Assembly (NCBI GenBank): GCA_017448825.1
Contig: JAFSKR010000068.1
Coordinates: 62,001 to 126,000, forward strand
Reading direction: 5' to 3'
Origin: Bacteroidaceae bacterium
GTDB taxonomy: Bacteria > Bacteroidota > Bacteroidia > Bacteroidales > Bacteroidaceae
DNA: 64,000 nt
Shown here: one piece after another, positions 1-7,961 of the stretch
How positions within the stretch are numbered: position 1 is the stretch's first letter
Layout of the letters: every line of letters begins with the position of its first letter
The notes under the pieces: model-generated
The model's database searches: none
What the model saw: only the letters and a program-made list of their open reading frames with translations
Told to the model about the DNA's origin: nothing
Position numbers and translations under genes: made by a program

Positions 1-19
1 GTATGATTAGGTTCTTCAC
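1..19 (-). CDS. cdsA: Probable start of phosphatidate cytidylyltransferase (partial)
   Basis: Seen: reading leftwards after the ftsH stop there is a GTG codon at 19-17 followed by codons for K-N-L-I-I, running off the window edge. Known: in Bacteroidales cdsA often follows ftsH, and its product begins with a short Met-Lys-Asn-hydrophobic segment. Inference: this is the first six codons of cdsA, the CDP-diacylglycerol synthase of phospholipid synthesis. Only six residues are visible, so the call rests mainly on gene order. Confidence 0.4.
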
Positions 20-58
20 TTTTGGTGGTTTTTGTTCAGTTAGTATCAGCGGCCGTCT

Positions 59-2155
59 TCACTTTTTCTGAGGATCCTCTGCTTGAGTGTCGCCAGCCGC
101 CTGTTGCGCCTTTTCAGCCTTTTCTATGACTGCTTGTACAATCTTCTGGCGGATAATTTCTTCATTTTCCTTCTTGTGGTCAGTTGAGTTGGGCTGTTTG
201 TCATCCTCTTTATCTTTTTCCTCATTGGCAGCCATAATCTCTTCTGTGCGTGATGTCCAAGGACGTTTGCCAAAGATGTTCTCAAGGTCTTCGGCGAAGA
301 TGACTTCACGGTCAACCAGTATTTGTGCCAGTTGGGCGTGTCCCTCCTTATGTTCGATGAGCACCCGTTTAGCGCGTTCATATTCGCCAGCAATAAGTGC
401 CCGAACCTCCTCGTCAATGGTTTCGGCAGTCTTCTCGCTGTATGGCTTGTTGAACTGATATTCCTGGTTGTCGTAGTAGCAGACATTCGGAAGTTTGCTG
501 CCCATACCAGCGTATGCTATCATGCCATAAGCACGCTTGGTCACTTTTTCGAGGTCGTTCATGGCACCTGTCGAGATGCGCCCTACACAGAGTTCCTCTG
601 CGGCACGTCCTCCCAAGGTGGCACAGATTTCATCAAGTATTTCTTCTTTCGTGGAAATCTGGCGTTCCTCAGGCATGTACCAAGCAGCACCCAGTGCCTG
701 TCCGCGTGGTACGATCGTCACTTTCACCAATGGGTTGGCATATTCAAGGAACCACGAGATGGTGGCATGACCTGCCTCGTGAATGGCGATGGTTCTCTTC
801 TCATGTGCCGTGAGCAGTTTGGTCTTCTTTTCCAAGCCACCGATAATACGGTCAACGGCATCGAGGAAGCACTGCTTATCAACCCATTCCTTGTTGTTGC
901 GGGCTGCGATGAGTGCTGCTTCGTTGCAGACGTTGGCAATGTCGGCCCCCGAGAACCCTGGCGTTTGACGTGCCAGTTGTGCCACATCCACTGTTTCATC
1001 TATTTTGAGGGGTTGTAGATGAACCATGAAAATTTCTTTGCGTTCGTTAAGGTCTGGCAAATCTACGTGAATCTGACGGTCGAAACGACCTGCACGCAGC
1101 AATGCTCCGTCCAAAATGTCAGCACGGTTGGTGGCTGCCATGATGATGATACCGCTGTTGGTGCCGAAACCATCCATTTCGGTCAAAAGTTGGTTCAAGG
1201 TGCTTTCGCGCTCGTCGTTACCCCCCATCGCGGCTGTCTTGCTGCGAGCACGTCCGATGGCATCAATCTCATCGATAAAGATGATACATGGCGCTTTCGC
1301 CTTTGCTTGCTGGAAGAGGTCGCGCACACGGCTGGCACCCACGCCTACGAACATTTCCACAAATTCAGAACCTGAAAGCGAGAAGAACGGAACACCTGCC
1401 TCGCCAGCTACAGCCTTGGCAAGCAATGTCTTACCTGTTCCGGGAGGACCTACCAGCAGTGCACCCTTTGGAATTTTACCTCCCAAATTGGTGTATTTGT
1501 CGGGGGTCTTCAAAAAGTCCACAATCTCCTGTACCTCTTGTTTTGCACCAGCTTGTCCTGCCACATCCTTGAAGGTGATTTGGGGCGTATTCTTGTCATC
1601 CTTGTCAAAGAGTTGGGCTTTTGACCGTCCAACGGAGAAGATGCTGCCTGCACCTCCCATCAAACCAGCGCCTCCACCAAAGCCTCTCATGAGGAAAATC
1701 CATACGAATATGATGACGATGATGGGGACGACGTTCCAAAACAGGTTGCTGAGAAAGTCGTTGTCGCGCTCATAGTTCACCTTTCCTTGGAAGTTCCCCT
1801 CTTGGTTTTGTGCATCAATGAAATTCTCCAGATTGTCGATGGAGCCGAACTCCACTTTGATCCGTCCGGGGTTCTTTCCCTTGTTGACCGTGCCAAACAC
1901 TTGTTTGTAGTGTTTGGCATCAATGCCCAGTGTTAAGGTGTAATTGTCTTTATTGACGGTGATGTCAGACACATATCCATCCGATACCAGTTCCTTGAAC
2001 GTTGTGTAGTCAACCGTTCTCGTCGCCGAAACATCACGCCGCGTGAAAACCATGAAGACAAGTCCTGCAATCAGCAGGATATAGAGCCACGTGAAGTTGA
2101 AACGCGGCTTTTGTAGTTTGTTGTTATTGTTGTTCGTTGTTTCCATTGAGTCCAT
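59..2155 (-). CDS. ftsH: ATP-dependent zinc metalloprotease FtsH
   Basis: Membrane-anchored AAA+ protease that unfolds and degrades membrane and regulatory proteins. Two membrane segments are visible (about residues 22-38 and 139-156) flanking a periplasmic domain. The AAA module follows: Walker A GPPGTGKT at 236-243, Walker B IIFIDEID at 291-298 and the second region of homology ending RAGRFDR at about 354-360. The zinc site HEAGH is at 459-463. The 698 residues exceed the usual length of about 650 because of an N-terminal Asn run and a charged, Lys/Glu/Gln-rich tail after about residue 640. The ATG start directly follows the rsfS stop with no gap, implying one transcript lptB-rsfS-ftsH-cdsA. 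A second Met (codon 4) is an equally possible start. Confidence 0.97.
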   Translation of the reverse strand: MDSMETTNNNNNKLQKPRFNFTWLYILLIAGLVFMVFTRRDVSATRTVDYTTFKELVSDGYVSDITVNKDNYTLTLGIDAKHYKQVFGTVNKGKNPGRIKVEFGSIDNLENFIDAQNQEGNFQGKVNYERDNDFLSNLFWNVVPIIVIIFVWIFLMRGFGGGAGLMGGAGSIFSVGRSKAQLFDKDDKNTPQITFKDVAGQAGAKQEVQEIVDFLKTPDKYTNLGGKIPKGALLVGPPGTGKTLLAKAVAGEAGVPFFSLSGSEFVEMFVGVGASRVRDLFQQAKAKAPCIIFIDEIDAIGRARSKTAAMGGNDERESTLNQLLTEMDGFGTNSGIIIMAATNRADILDGALLRAGRFDRQIHVDLPDLNERKEIFMVHLQPLKIDETVDVAQLARQTPGFSGADIANVCNEAALIAARNNKEWVDKQCFLDAVDRIIGGLEKKTKLLTAHEKRTIAIHEAGHATISWFLEYANPLVKVTIVPRGQALGAAWYMPEERQISTKEEILDEICATLGGRAAEELCVGRISTGAMNDLEKVTKRAYGMIAYAGMGSKLPNVCYYDNQEYQFNKPYSEKTAETIDEEVRALIAGEYERAKRVLIEHKEGHAQLAQILVDREVIFAEDLENIFGKRPWTSRTEEIMAANEEKDKEDDKQPNSTDHKKENEEIIRQKIVQAVIEKAEKAQQAAGDTQAEDPQKK

Positions 2156-2515
2156 TTAATCAAGGTCTGGCACATCTGTAATCTTTGCGTCCTCCCACAG
2201 GTTATCTACATCATAGAATTCGCGTGCATCGGGCACGAAGATGTGTACAACCACATCAATGAAATCGACTGCCACCCACAGATTGTTTCGAGTACCATCC
2301 ACTGCCGATGGGCGTGCATTTGCCTTTTTGTGGGCAAACTCCCTGACCGATTCTGTGAGAGCAGCCACTTGACTGGGCGAATTACCCTCGCCGATGACGA
2401 GATATTTCGTGATAGTGTCATCAATGCCATCAAGATTGACAAGACGAATTTTCCTTCCTTTCTTTTCCTGTATGCCTGCGATGCAAGCTTTTACTAACTT
2501 TTCGGTTTCTGTCAT
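2156..2515 (-). CDS. rsfS: Ribosomal silencing factor RsfS
   Basis: RsfS (Iojap/DUF143 family) binds ribosomal protein uL14 on the large subunit and blocks subunit joining when nutrients are short. The 119-residue length and single-domain layout are typical. Recognisable family segments are DDTITKYLVIGEGNSPSQV (about residues 32-50) and NNLWVAVDFIDVVVHIF (about 77-93). The ATG at 2515 lies 24 bases downstream of the lptB stop, and the stop abuts the ftsH start. The rsfS-ftsH neighbourhood is common in Bacteroidales and supports the call. Confidence 0.93.
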   Translation of the reverse strand: MTETEKLVKACIAGIQEKKGRKIRLVNLDGIDDTITKYLVIGEGNSPSQVAALTESVREFAHKKANARPSAVDGTRNNLWVAVDFIDVVVHIFVPDAREFYDVDNLWEDAKITDVPDLD

Positions 2516-2539
2516 GTATATTATATAATATGTGTTTTT

Positions 2540-3388
2540 TTAATTTTCTTCCAGTTCTCTTTTCTTCTTCTCTTCAATCATTTGGAAATTCTTTGGGCGA
2601 AGAACAAAGTTGCTGCCCAGATACTTCTCTCTCACGATGACATTATTCGCAAGCTCTTGTGGTGTACCCTTAAACAGAATGCGTCCCTCGAACAGCAAGT
2701 AGGCACGATCCGTGATGCAGAGCGTCTCCTGTACGTTGTGGTCGGTGATGAGGATGCCGATGTTTCTGTCTTTTAGCTTCCAAACGACATATTGGATATC
2801 TTCCACAGCGATGGGGTCAACGCCTGCAAAGGGTTCGTCCAGCATGATGAACTTCGGGTCGATAGCAAGACATCGGGCTATTTCACAACGGCGGCGTTCA
2901 CCTCCTGACAGTTGGTTGCCTCGGTTCTTCCTTACTTTCTGCAAGTTAAATTCGTCCAACAGCCGTTCCAGGTGCTTCCGTTGTTCATCCGCTGACTTGT
3001 ATTTCATCTCCAGCACAGTCATGATGTTGTCTTCCACGCTCATGGTTCGGAACACGCTGGCCTCTTGTGCCAGATAGCCCACACCTTTCTTCGCGCGGGT
3101 TGATACTGGGTCTTTCGTGATTTCCTGCTCATTGATGAACACACGGCCACTATTCGGCACCACAAGTCCCGTTGTCATGTAGAACGATGTGGTTTTGCCG
3201 GCACCGTTAGGTCCGAGCAATCCCACAATTTCCCCTTGCCGAACACTGATGGACACATCATTTGCCACCGTACGTTTGCCATAGATTTTCACCAGATTTC
3301 GGGTGTAGAGAGTGTTCCTGTCATCCGAATACTCTGGTACCTCGGCATCACCGGCATTTGTGGTTGCTGATATCGTTTTTAATTCCAT
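2540..3388 (-). CDS. lptB: LPS export ABC transporter ATP-binding protein LptB
   Basis: Cytoplasmic ATPase that powers extraction of lipopolysaccharide from the inner membrane through LptF/G. Visible motifs are Walker A GLLGPNGAGKTT, Q-loop AQEASVF, signature LSGGERRRCEIA, Walker B FIMLDEPFAG and H-loop ITDHNV, all typical of LptB. The start chosen is the ATG at 3388 (MELKTIS). The open frame extends 17 codons further, but a TAnnTTTG promoter element (3409-3416) lies inside that extension. An acidic, Ser/Thr-rich stretch of about 25 residues precedes the ABC domain and gives 282 residues against about 240 in Escherichia coli. It is the first gene of the lptB-rsfS-ftsH run. Confidence 0.93.
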   Translation of the reverse strand: MELKTISATTNAGDAEVPEYSDDRNTLYTRNLVKIYGKRTVANDVSISVRQGEIVGLLGPNGAGKTTSFYMTTGLVVPNSGRVFINEQEITKDPVSTRAKKGVGYLAQEASVFRTMSVEDNIMTVLEMKYKSADEQRKHLERLLDEFNLQKVRKNRGNQLSGGERRRCEIARCLAIDPKFIMLDEPFAGVDPIAVEDIQYVVWKLKDRNIGILITDHNVQETLCITDRAYLLFEGRILFKGTPQELANNVIVREKYLGSNFVLRPKNFQMIEEKKKRELEEN

Positions 3389-3408
3389 ACGTTCTGTCAA
3401 ATGAGTTA

Positions 3409-3416
3409 CAAAAGTA
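3409..3416 (-). promoter_or_regulatory. Putative -7 box for lptB operon
   Basis: On the minus strand this reads TACTTTTG, matching the Bacteroidetes -7 consensus TAnnTTTG. It lies 20 bases upstream of the ATG at 3388. No clear -33 TTTG is present at the expected distance. Confidence 0.55.
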
Positions 3417-3490
3417 CGAATTGTTTGTTGATTAGTCACTTTCTGAAGGAAAAAACTATGTTAAAAGTCGCTCTTTTGAACAATTTTCAC

Positions 3491-3498
3491 TAATTTTG
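3491..3498 (+). promoter_or_regulatory. Putative -7 box for mlaE-mlaF-topB
   Basis: TAATTTTG matches TAnnTTTG and lies about 40 bases upstream of the GTG start of the permease gene. A TTTG at 3475-3478 is too close for a standard -33 element (12-base gap), so the match is partial. Confidence 0.45.
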
Positions 3499-3539
3499 CG
3501 AAGTTTTTGCTATTTATAAATCATTAAAAACGACAAAAA

Positions 3540-4286
3540 GTGCTTTCAGTAAGAAGTGGATTAACACATTTGGGCAGGTATGTCATTCTGATGGGGCGTG
3601 TGTTCTCACAGCCCGACCGCTGGCGTATGTTCTTCAAACAATATGTAACTGAAATGTATCAGTTGGGCTACAACTCCATCGGCATCGTGCTCATTATTTC
3701 TTTCTTCATCGGAGCGGTGATATGCCTCCAGATTAAGCTCAACATTCAGAGTCCGTGGATGCCGCGTATGGTGGTTGGTTACACTACGCGTGAAATCATG
3801 CTGTTGGAGTTCTCATCCAGCATTATGTGTCTCATACTCGCAGGCAAGGTGGGTTCCAACATTGCTTCCGAGATAGGCACCATGCGCATCACCCAGCAGA
3901 TTGACGCGCTCGACATCATGGGCGTCAATTCTGCCAATTATCTTATTTTTCCAAAGATTGTGGGGCTGATGACCATCATGCCCATCTTGGTCACACTGAG
4001 TGTGGCAGCGGGCATCATCGGTGCCTACGCCACCTCCCTGCTTGGTACCACTACCGTGCCTGAACTGACCGAGGGTTTCCGCTATCAGTTCAACCAGTGG
4101 TTCTTCTGGTGTGGCATGATTAAGGCCGTCTTCTATGCCTTCATCATCACCAGTGTTTCCGCTTACAAAGGCTATACCGTTGAAGGTGGCAGTGTGGAGG
4201 TTGGAGTGTCGAGCACCGATGCTGTCGTCACCAGCAGCATTCTCGTTCTGTTCTCCGACATCTTCTTGACTAATATGCTGACATAG
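3540..4286 (+). CDS. mlaE: MlaE-family lipid ABC transporter permease
   Basis: Inner-membrane permease of the MlaE/YrbE family. With an MlaF-type ATPase it moves phospholipids between inner and outer membrane, maintaining outer-membrane asymmetry. Several hydrophobic segments are visible, including GIVLIISFFIGAVICLQI near residue 50 and IMPILVTLSVAAGIIGAYA near 150. The family-typical EIGTMRITQQIDAL motif sits near residue 115. The start is taken as GTG at 3540, giving 248 residues; the ATG at 3591 would remove the LTHLGRYVILMG segment that family members normally have. The ATPase gene starts 9 bases after the stop. No MlaD-type gene is seen nearby. Confidence 0.9.
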   Translation: MLSVRSGLTHLGRYVILMGRVFSQPDRWRMFFKQYVTEMYQLGYNSIGIVLIISFFIGAVICLQIKLNIQSPWMPRMVVGYTTREIMLLEFSSSIMCLILAGKVGSNIASEIGTMRITQQIDALDIMGVNSANYLIFPKIVGLMTIMPILVTLSVAAGIIGAYATSLLGTTTVPELTEGFRYQFNQWFFWCGMIKAVFYAFIITSVSAYKGYTVEGGSVEVGVSSTDAVVTSSILVLFSDIFLTNMLT

Positions 4287-4295
4287 AATAATAAC

Positions 4296-5066
4296 ATGAT
4301 AAAGATAGAACACCTATACAAGAGTTTTGAGGACAAGGAAGTGCTTCAGGACATCAATGCCACGTTTTGTGATGGTGAGGTCAATCTCATCATCGGCCAG
4401 AGTGGTAGCGGTAAGACGGTGCTGATGAAGAACATCGTGGGACTGCTCACTCCAACCCGTGGAAGCATCTATTACGACGACCGTGATTTCGTGTCGCTGA
4501 CTAAGAGGGAGAAGATTCTCCTGCGACGTGAGATGGGCATGATTTTCCAAAGTGCGGCATTGTTTGATTCGATGACCGTGCTCGACAACGTGATGTTTCC
4601 GCTCAATATGTTCTCATACGATGCCTACGAAGACAGAAAGAAACGTGCTCTCGATTGCTTGGCACGTGTGAATCTGGCGGGAGCGGAGAGCAAGTTCCCT
4701 GGAGAAATTTCGGGTGGTATGCAGAAGCGTGTGGCGATTGCACGTGCCATCGTCCTACAACCCCAATATCTCTTTTGCGATGAACCCAACTCGGGCCTTG
4801 ACCCCAAGACGAGCATCGTGATTGATGAACTCATCGCAGGCATCACGCATGAGGACAAAATCACCACTATCGTCAACACGCATGACATGAATTCCGTGAT
4901 GGGCATTGGTGAGAACATCACCTTCATTTGTGAGGGGCGTGCCGAGTGGCAGGGTAGCAATAAGGAAATCATGGATGCCACCAACAAGAAACTGGAAGAC
5001 TTCATCTTTGCCAGCGATATCCTGCGGCAAGCGAAAGAATTGCATGACCAGCAGAAAAAGGTATGA
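4296..5066 (+). CDS. mlaF: MlaF-family lipid ABC transporter ATP-binding protein
   Basis: Cytoplasmic ATPase partner of the preceding MlaE permease. Motifs: Walker A IGQSGSGKTVLMK at about residues 33-45, Q-loop MIFQSAALFDSMTV, signature SGGMQKRVAIARAI near 140, Walker B YLFCDEPNSGLDP near 160 and H-loop NTHDMN. SGGMQKRVAIARA is characteristic of MlaF/Ttg2A ATPases. At 256 residues the length is normal. The TGA stop overlaps the topB ATG (ATGA at 5063-5066), which suggests translational coupling. Confidence 0.92.
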   Translation: MIKIEHLYKSFEDKEVLQDINATFCDGEVNLIIGQSGSGKTVLMKNIVGLLTPTRGSIYYDDRDFVSLTKREKILLRREMGMIFQSAALFDSMTVLDNVMFPLNMFSYDAYEDRKKRALDCLARVNLAGAESKFPGEISGGMQKRVAIARAIVLQPQYLFCDEPNSGLDPKTSIVIDELIAGITHEDKITTIVNTHDMNSVMGIGENITFICEGRAEWQGSNKEIMDATNKKLEDFIFASDILRQAKELHDQQKKV

Positions 5067-7306
5067 TTGTTTGTATAGCGGAGAAACCGAGTGTGGCGCG
5101 TGATATTGCCAACGTGTTGGGTGCCAGAGACATGAAGCAAGGTTACATCGAAGGCAATGGCTATCAAGTCACATGGACGTTCGGACATTTGTGTGAACTG
5201 AAGCATCCCCATGAATACTTTGAACGCTGGAAACGTTGGGATCTTTGGGACTTGCCCATGATTCCGGCGCGTTTTGGCATCCGTCTGAAGGATGATGAGG
5301 GTGTGAAGCGTCAGTTTGCCACCATCGAGAAGTTGATGCAGGCAGCTGATGGCATCATCAACTGTGGCGATGCTGGGCAGGAAGGAGAACTGATTCAGCG
5401 CTGGGTGATGCAGAAAGCAGGAGCAAAGTGTCCTGTCAAACGCTTGTGGATATCTTCGCTGACGGAAGAGGCTATCCGTGAGGGATTCAATCAGTTGAAA
5501 GACCAAATCGAATACCAGTCGCTCTATGAGGCAGGACTTTGTCGTGCCATTGGCGACTGGACGCTCGGAATGAACGCCACGCGCCTCTACACGCTCAAGT
5601 ATGGGCAAGACCGTCAGGTGCTCTCCATTGGACGTGTGCAGACCCCCACGCTGGCGCTCATCGTGCGTCGCCAACAGGAGATAGAAAGTTTTGTGCCCAA
5701 ACAGAGTTGGGTGCTCTCCACCTTTTATCGTGATACCAAATTCACAGCCATTGCCCACGATGAAGAGGCGGAAGCGGAGGATGCAGCCGAAGTGAAAGCT
5801 GCAGCAGAACAGGGCAAGACCATCAAGAGCAAAGGGCCTATTTACAGGCAGATAGAATATGCAACAGAAGAAGAGGGGAGGGCTGTGCTGCAATCCATTG
5901 AGGGGCAACCTTTCACGGTGACGGACATCCAGAAGAAGAAAGGAACGGAAGCACCGCCACGACTGTACGACTTGACTTCTTTGCAGGTGGATTGCAACCG
6001 CAAGTTTGGCTATTCTGCCGAACAGACCTTGCAACTGATTCAAAGCCTCTATGAAAAGAAGTTCACCACCTATCCGCGTGTGGACACCACCTTCCTCAGT
6101 GATGATATCTATGCCAAATGCCCGCAGACCCTCCGTGGCTTGAAAGGTTATGAGCAGTTTACGCAACCCTTGGAAGGAAAGACGCTGCCGAAGTCGAAGA
6201 AGGTCTTTGATTCCTCGAAAGTGACCGACCACCACGCCATCATCCCCACAGGGGTGCCAGCCATCAGCCTAACTGATATGGAGCGTCGTGTCTATGACCT
6301 TGTCACTCGTGCCTTCATTGCCGTGTTCTACCCCGATTGCAAGTTTGAGACGACGACTGTTTTTGGAGAAGTGTCCCCCCAGCCTCCAAAAGAGCCTGTG
6401 CTGTTCCGCACCAGTGGACGCACCATCCTTGATGAAGGTTGGAAGGTCATTTACAAGAAGAATACATCGGAAAGTACGGATGATGAAGAGCCTGCTGCCG
6501 ACGATGACCATTCACTTCCTGTTTTTCAAAAGGGAGAGAGTGGGGAGCATCTTCCCATGCTTTCTGAAAAATGGACACAGCCCCCAAAACCTTATACTGA
6601 AGCAACCCTCCTTCGTGCGATGGAAACTGCAGGTAAGTTTGTTGAGAATGAGGAGCTGCGTGATGCGATGAAAGAGAACGGCATCGGTCGTCCTTCCACC
6701 CGTGCCGCTATCATCGAAACTCTTTTCAAGCGCCGTTATATCCGCAAGGAACGCAAGAATCTCATCGCCACTCCTACAGGCGTGGAACTCATCGGAATCA
6801 TTCACGAAGAACTCCTCAAAAGTGCCGAACTTACAGGCATTTGGGAGAAGAAACTGCGTGAAATTGAGCGTCATCAATACGATGCCCCAACCTTCATCGA
6901 AGAACTGAAGCAGATGGTGACCGACCTCATCAACCAGGTGCGCAATGACAATTCCAACCGACACGTTGCCGTCACGACCGAGGACGACCTGAATCGACGA
7001 ACGAAGCGAGGGCAGAGTAGAAAGGAATCTGGCTCGGTCTCGCAGGGAGGAGAAAGGCCAGAGGTCAATAAAAAAGTGAAGAAAGTGGCTTCATCTAATG
7101 CCCCTGCAGGTTTTCAACCTCAAAGGAAGAATGCCTCTCCCAAGAAAACCACCGAGGAGGTGAAAGCTGCCCACAATCCCGACGAAGTGATTGGTATGCC
7201 CTGTCCCTTCTGCCACCAAGGTCACATCATCAAAGGTCGCGCCGCATACGGCTGTTCCCGCTGGAAGGAAGGCTGTACCTATCGACTGCCCTTCGACCAA
7301 GCTTGA
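5063..7306 (+). CDS. topB: DNA topoisomerase III (type IA)
   Basis: Type IA topoisomerase that cuts one DNA strand through a tyrosine link, with decatenating activity. The Toprim domain starts at residue 1 (MIVCIAEKPSVARDI) and carries the metal site in the form CGDAGQEGELI near residue 103. The catalytic tyrosine is in TTYPRVDTTFLS near residue 337. HHAIIPTG (about 394) and GIGRPSTRA (about 543) are also conserved. A basic linker follows (about 630-710), then a C-terminal zinc ribbon with CPFC and GCSRWKEGC. At 747 residues it is slightly longer than E. coli TopB (653). It overlaps mlaF by 4 bases, an unusual operon partner. Confidence 0.94.
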   Translation: MIVCIAEKPSVARDIANVLGARDMKQGYIEGNGYQVTWTFGHLCELKHPHEYFERWKRWDLWDLPMIPARFGIRLKDDEGVKRQFATIEKLMQAADGIINCGDAGQEGELIQRWVMQKAGAKCPVKRLWISSLTEEAIREGFNQLKDQIEYQSLYEAGLCRAIGDWTLGMNATRLYTLKYGQDRQVLSIGRVQTPTLALIVRRQQEIESFVPKQSWVLSTFYRDTKFTAIAHDEEAEAEDAAEVKAAAEQGKTIKSKGPIYRQIEYATEEEGRAVLQSIEGQPFTVTDIQKKKGTEAPPRLYDLTSLQVDCNRKFGYSAEQTLQLIQSLYEKKFTTYPRVDTTFLSDDIYAKCPQTLRGLKGYEQFTQPLEGKTLPKSKKVFDSSKVTDHHAIIPTGVPAISLTDMERRVYDLVTRAFIAVFYPDCKFETTTVFGEVSPQPPKEPVLFRTSGRTILDEGWKVIYKKNTSESTDDEEPAADDDHSLPVFQKGESGEHLPMLSEKWTQPPKPYTEATLLRAMETAGKFVENEELRDAMKENGIGRPSTRAAIIETLFKRRYIRKERKNLIATPTGVELIGIIHEELLKSAELTGIWEKKLREIERHQYDAPTFIEELKQMVTDLINQVRNDNSNRHVAVTTEDDLNRRTKRGQSRKESGSVSQGGERPEVNKKVKKVASSNAPAGFQPQRKNASPKKTTEEVKAAHNPDEVIGMPCPFCHQGHIIKGRAAYGCSRWKEGCTYRLPFDQA

Positions 7307-7388
7307 TGATTTTTGCCCGTACACTCTTTATAGCTCTTTTCACGAACACAATAAGGTGATGTCAAAATCACACAGGGATAACCTCTGA

Positions 7389-7414
7389 ATCGACCACATC
7401 TTGGTCGATTTTGG
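7389..7414 (+). terminator. Terminator-like hairpin downstream of topB
   Basis: A perfect 9-base inverted repeat (AATCGACCA at 7389-7397 and TGGTCGATT at 7403-7411, 5-base loop) is followed by a short T run. It lies 83 bases after the topB stop. The T tract is short, so efficiency is uncertain. Confidence 0.55.
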
Positions 7415-7536
7415 CGAATCGGCTTATGCTATTTTAACGTCAGTTCGACGAAAATTACCTAACGTAAATTTCAACTGGATGTGGGATAAAAATGGATACG
7501 TTTTTCCGTATTTTATATCCTATTTGTCTGATTTCA

Positions 7537-7580
7537 GGGAGGAGAAAGGGAGGAAAAAGGGAGGAAAAAGGGAGGATGAG
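7537..7580 (+). repeat. 11-base purine tandem repeat, four units
   Basis: Four consecutive 11-base units (7537-7547, 7548-7558, 7559-7569, 7570-7580) begin GGGAGGA. Units 2 and 3 are identical; units 1 and 4 vary at their ends. Apart from one T in the last unit, the strand is all G and A. Another purine-rich run follows at about 7630-7650. Confidence 0.85.
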
Positions 7581-7793
7581 ACCTAAATTTTCCTTTATAA
7601 CCTATTGTCTTCCAATCTCTTATCTAAAAAGTCAGAGAGAGGGGGGAGGAAAATGCCTATAAACCTATAGGAAAAATTTTATATAAAAGTTTTTACCCCT
7701 TTTCCTCCCGCTCCCCCCCTTTCTTCTACCCATCAAAGCACCCCACGCATCTCTGCGACCACTCCCCCGATGTCCCTGTTTCCATTCCCCGCA

Positions 7794-7860
7794 AAGGCTC
7801 ACGAGCCTTCCCCGCATACCCCCGCGAGCCTCTGCGGCTGAGGCTCACCAGGGTATGCGG
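7794..7860. repeat. Nested GC-rich inverted repeats (REP-like)
   Basis: Three inverted repeats are packed into 67 bases. AAGGCTC/GAGCCTT (7794-7800 and 7803-7809) has a 2-base loop. CCGCATACCC/GGGTATGCGG (7812-7821 and 7851-7860) forms an outer stem enclosing GAGCCTC/GAGGCTC (7826-7832 and 7840-7846). The GAGCCT core recurs in each. The layout resembles a repetitive extragenic palindrome, but no second copy was found in this window. Confidence 0.7.
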
Positions 7861-7961
7861 CATCAGGGAGACAGCATCGAGGTGCGACCCTCTGCTGGTT
7901 GGTGTGAGAGGTACGCACGCGATACACACAATAAAAGTTGCCTTTATACGTTATATATAAT

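Larger units (their letters stand above)
7307..7961. other. Gene-free region with structured DNA
   Basis: No convincing gene lies in these 655 bases. Short open frames at 7401-7586 (plus) and 7726-7929 (minus) lack family features and run through repeats. The region holds a terminator-like hairpin (7389-7414), a purine-only tandem repeat (7537-7580) and a GC-rich nested hairpin cluster (7794-7860). No TAnnTTTG promoter box was found for the downstream gene. Confidence 0.6.

Noticed and set aside
3475..3498. Full promoter for mlaE using TTTG at 3475-3478
   Set aside because: The gap to TAATTTTG is 12 bases, too short for the usual 17-22; only the -7 box is reported.
4625..6235. A 536-codon open frame on the minus strand under mlaF and topB
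   Set aside because: Antisense to two well-supported genes, with composition (Leu/His/Arg/Phe-rich) typical of a shadow frame and no recognisable domains.
7401..7586. Short open frame downstream of topB
   Set aside because: 61 codons crossing a hairpin and the purine repeat, with Lys/Gly/Arg-rich translation of the repeat; no ribosome-binding or family signal.
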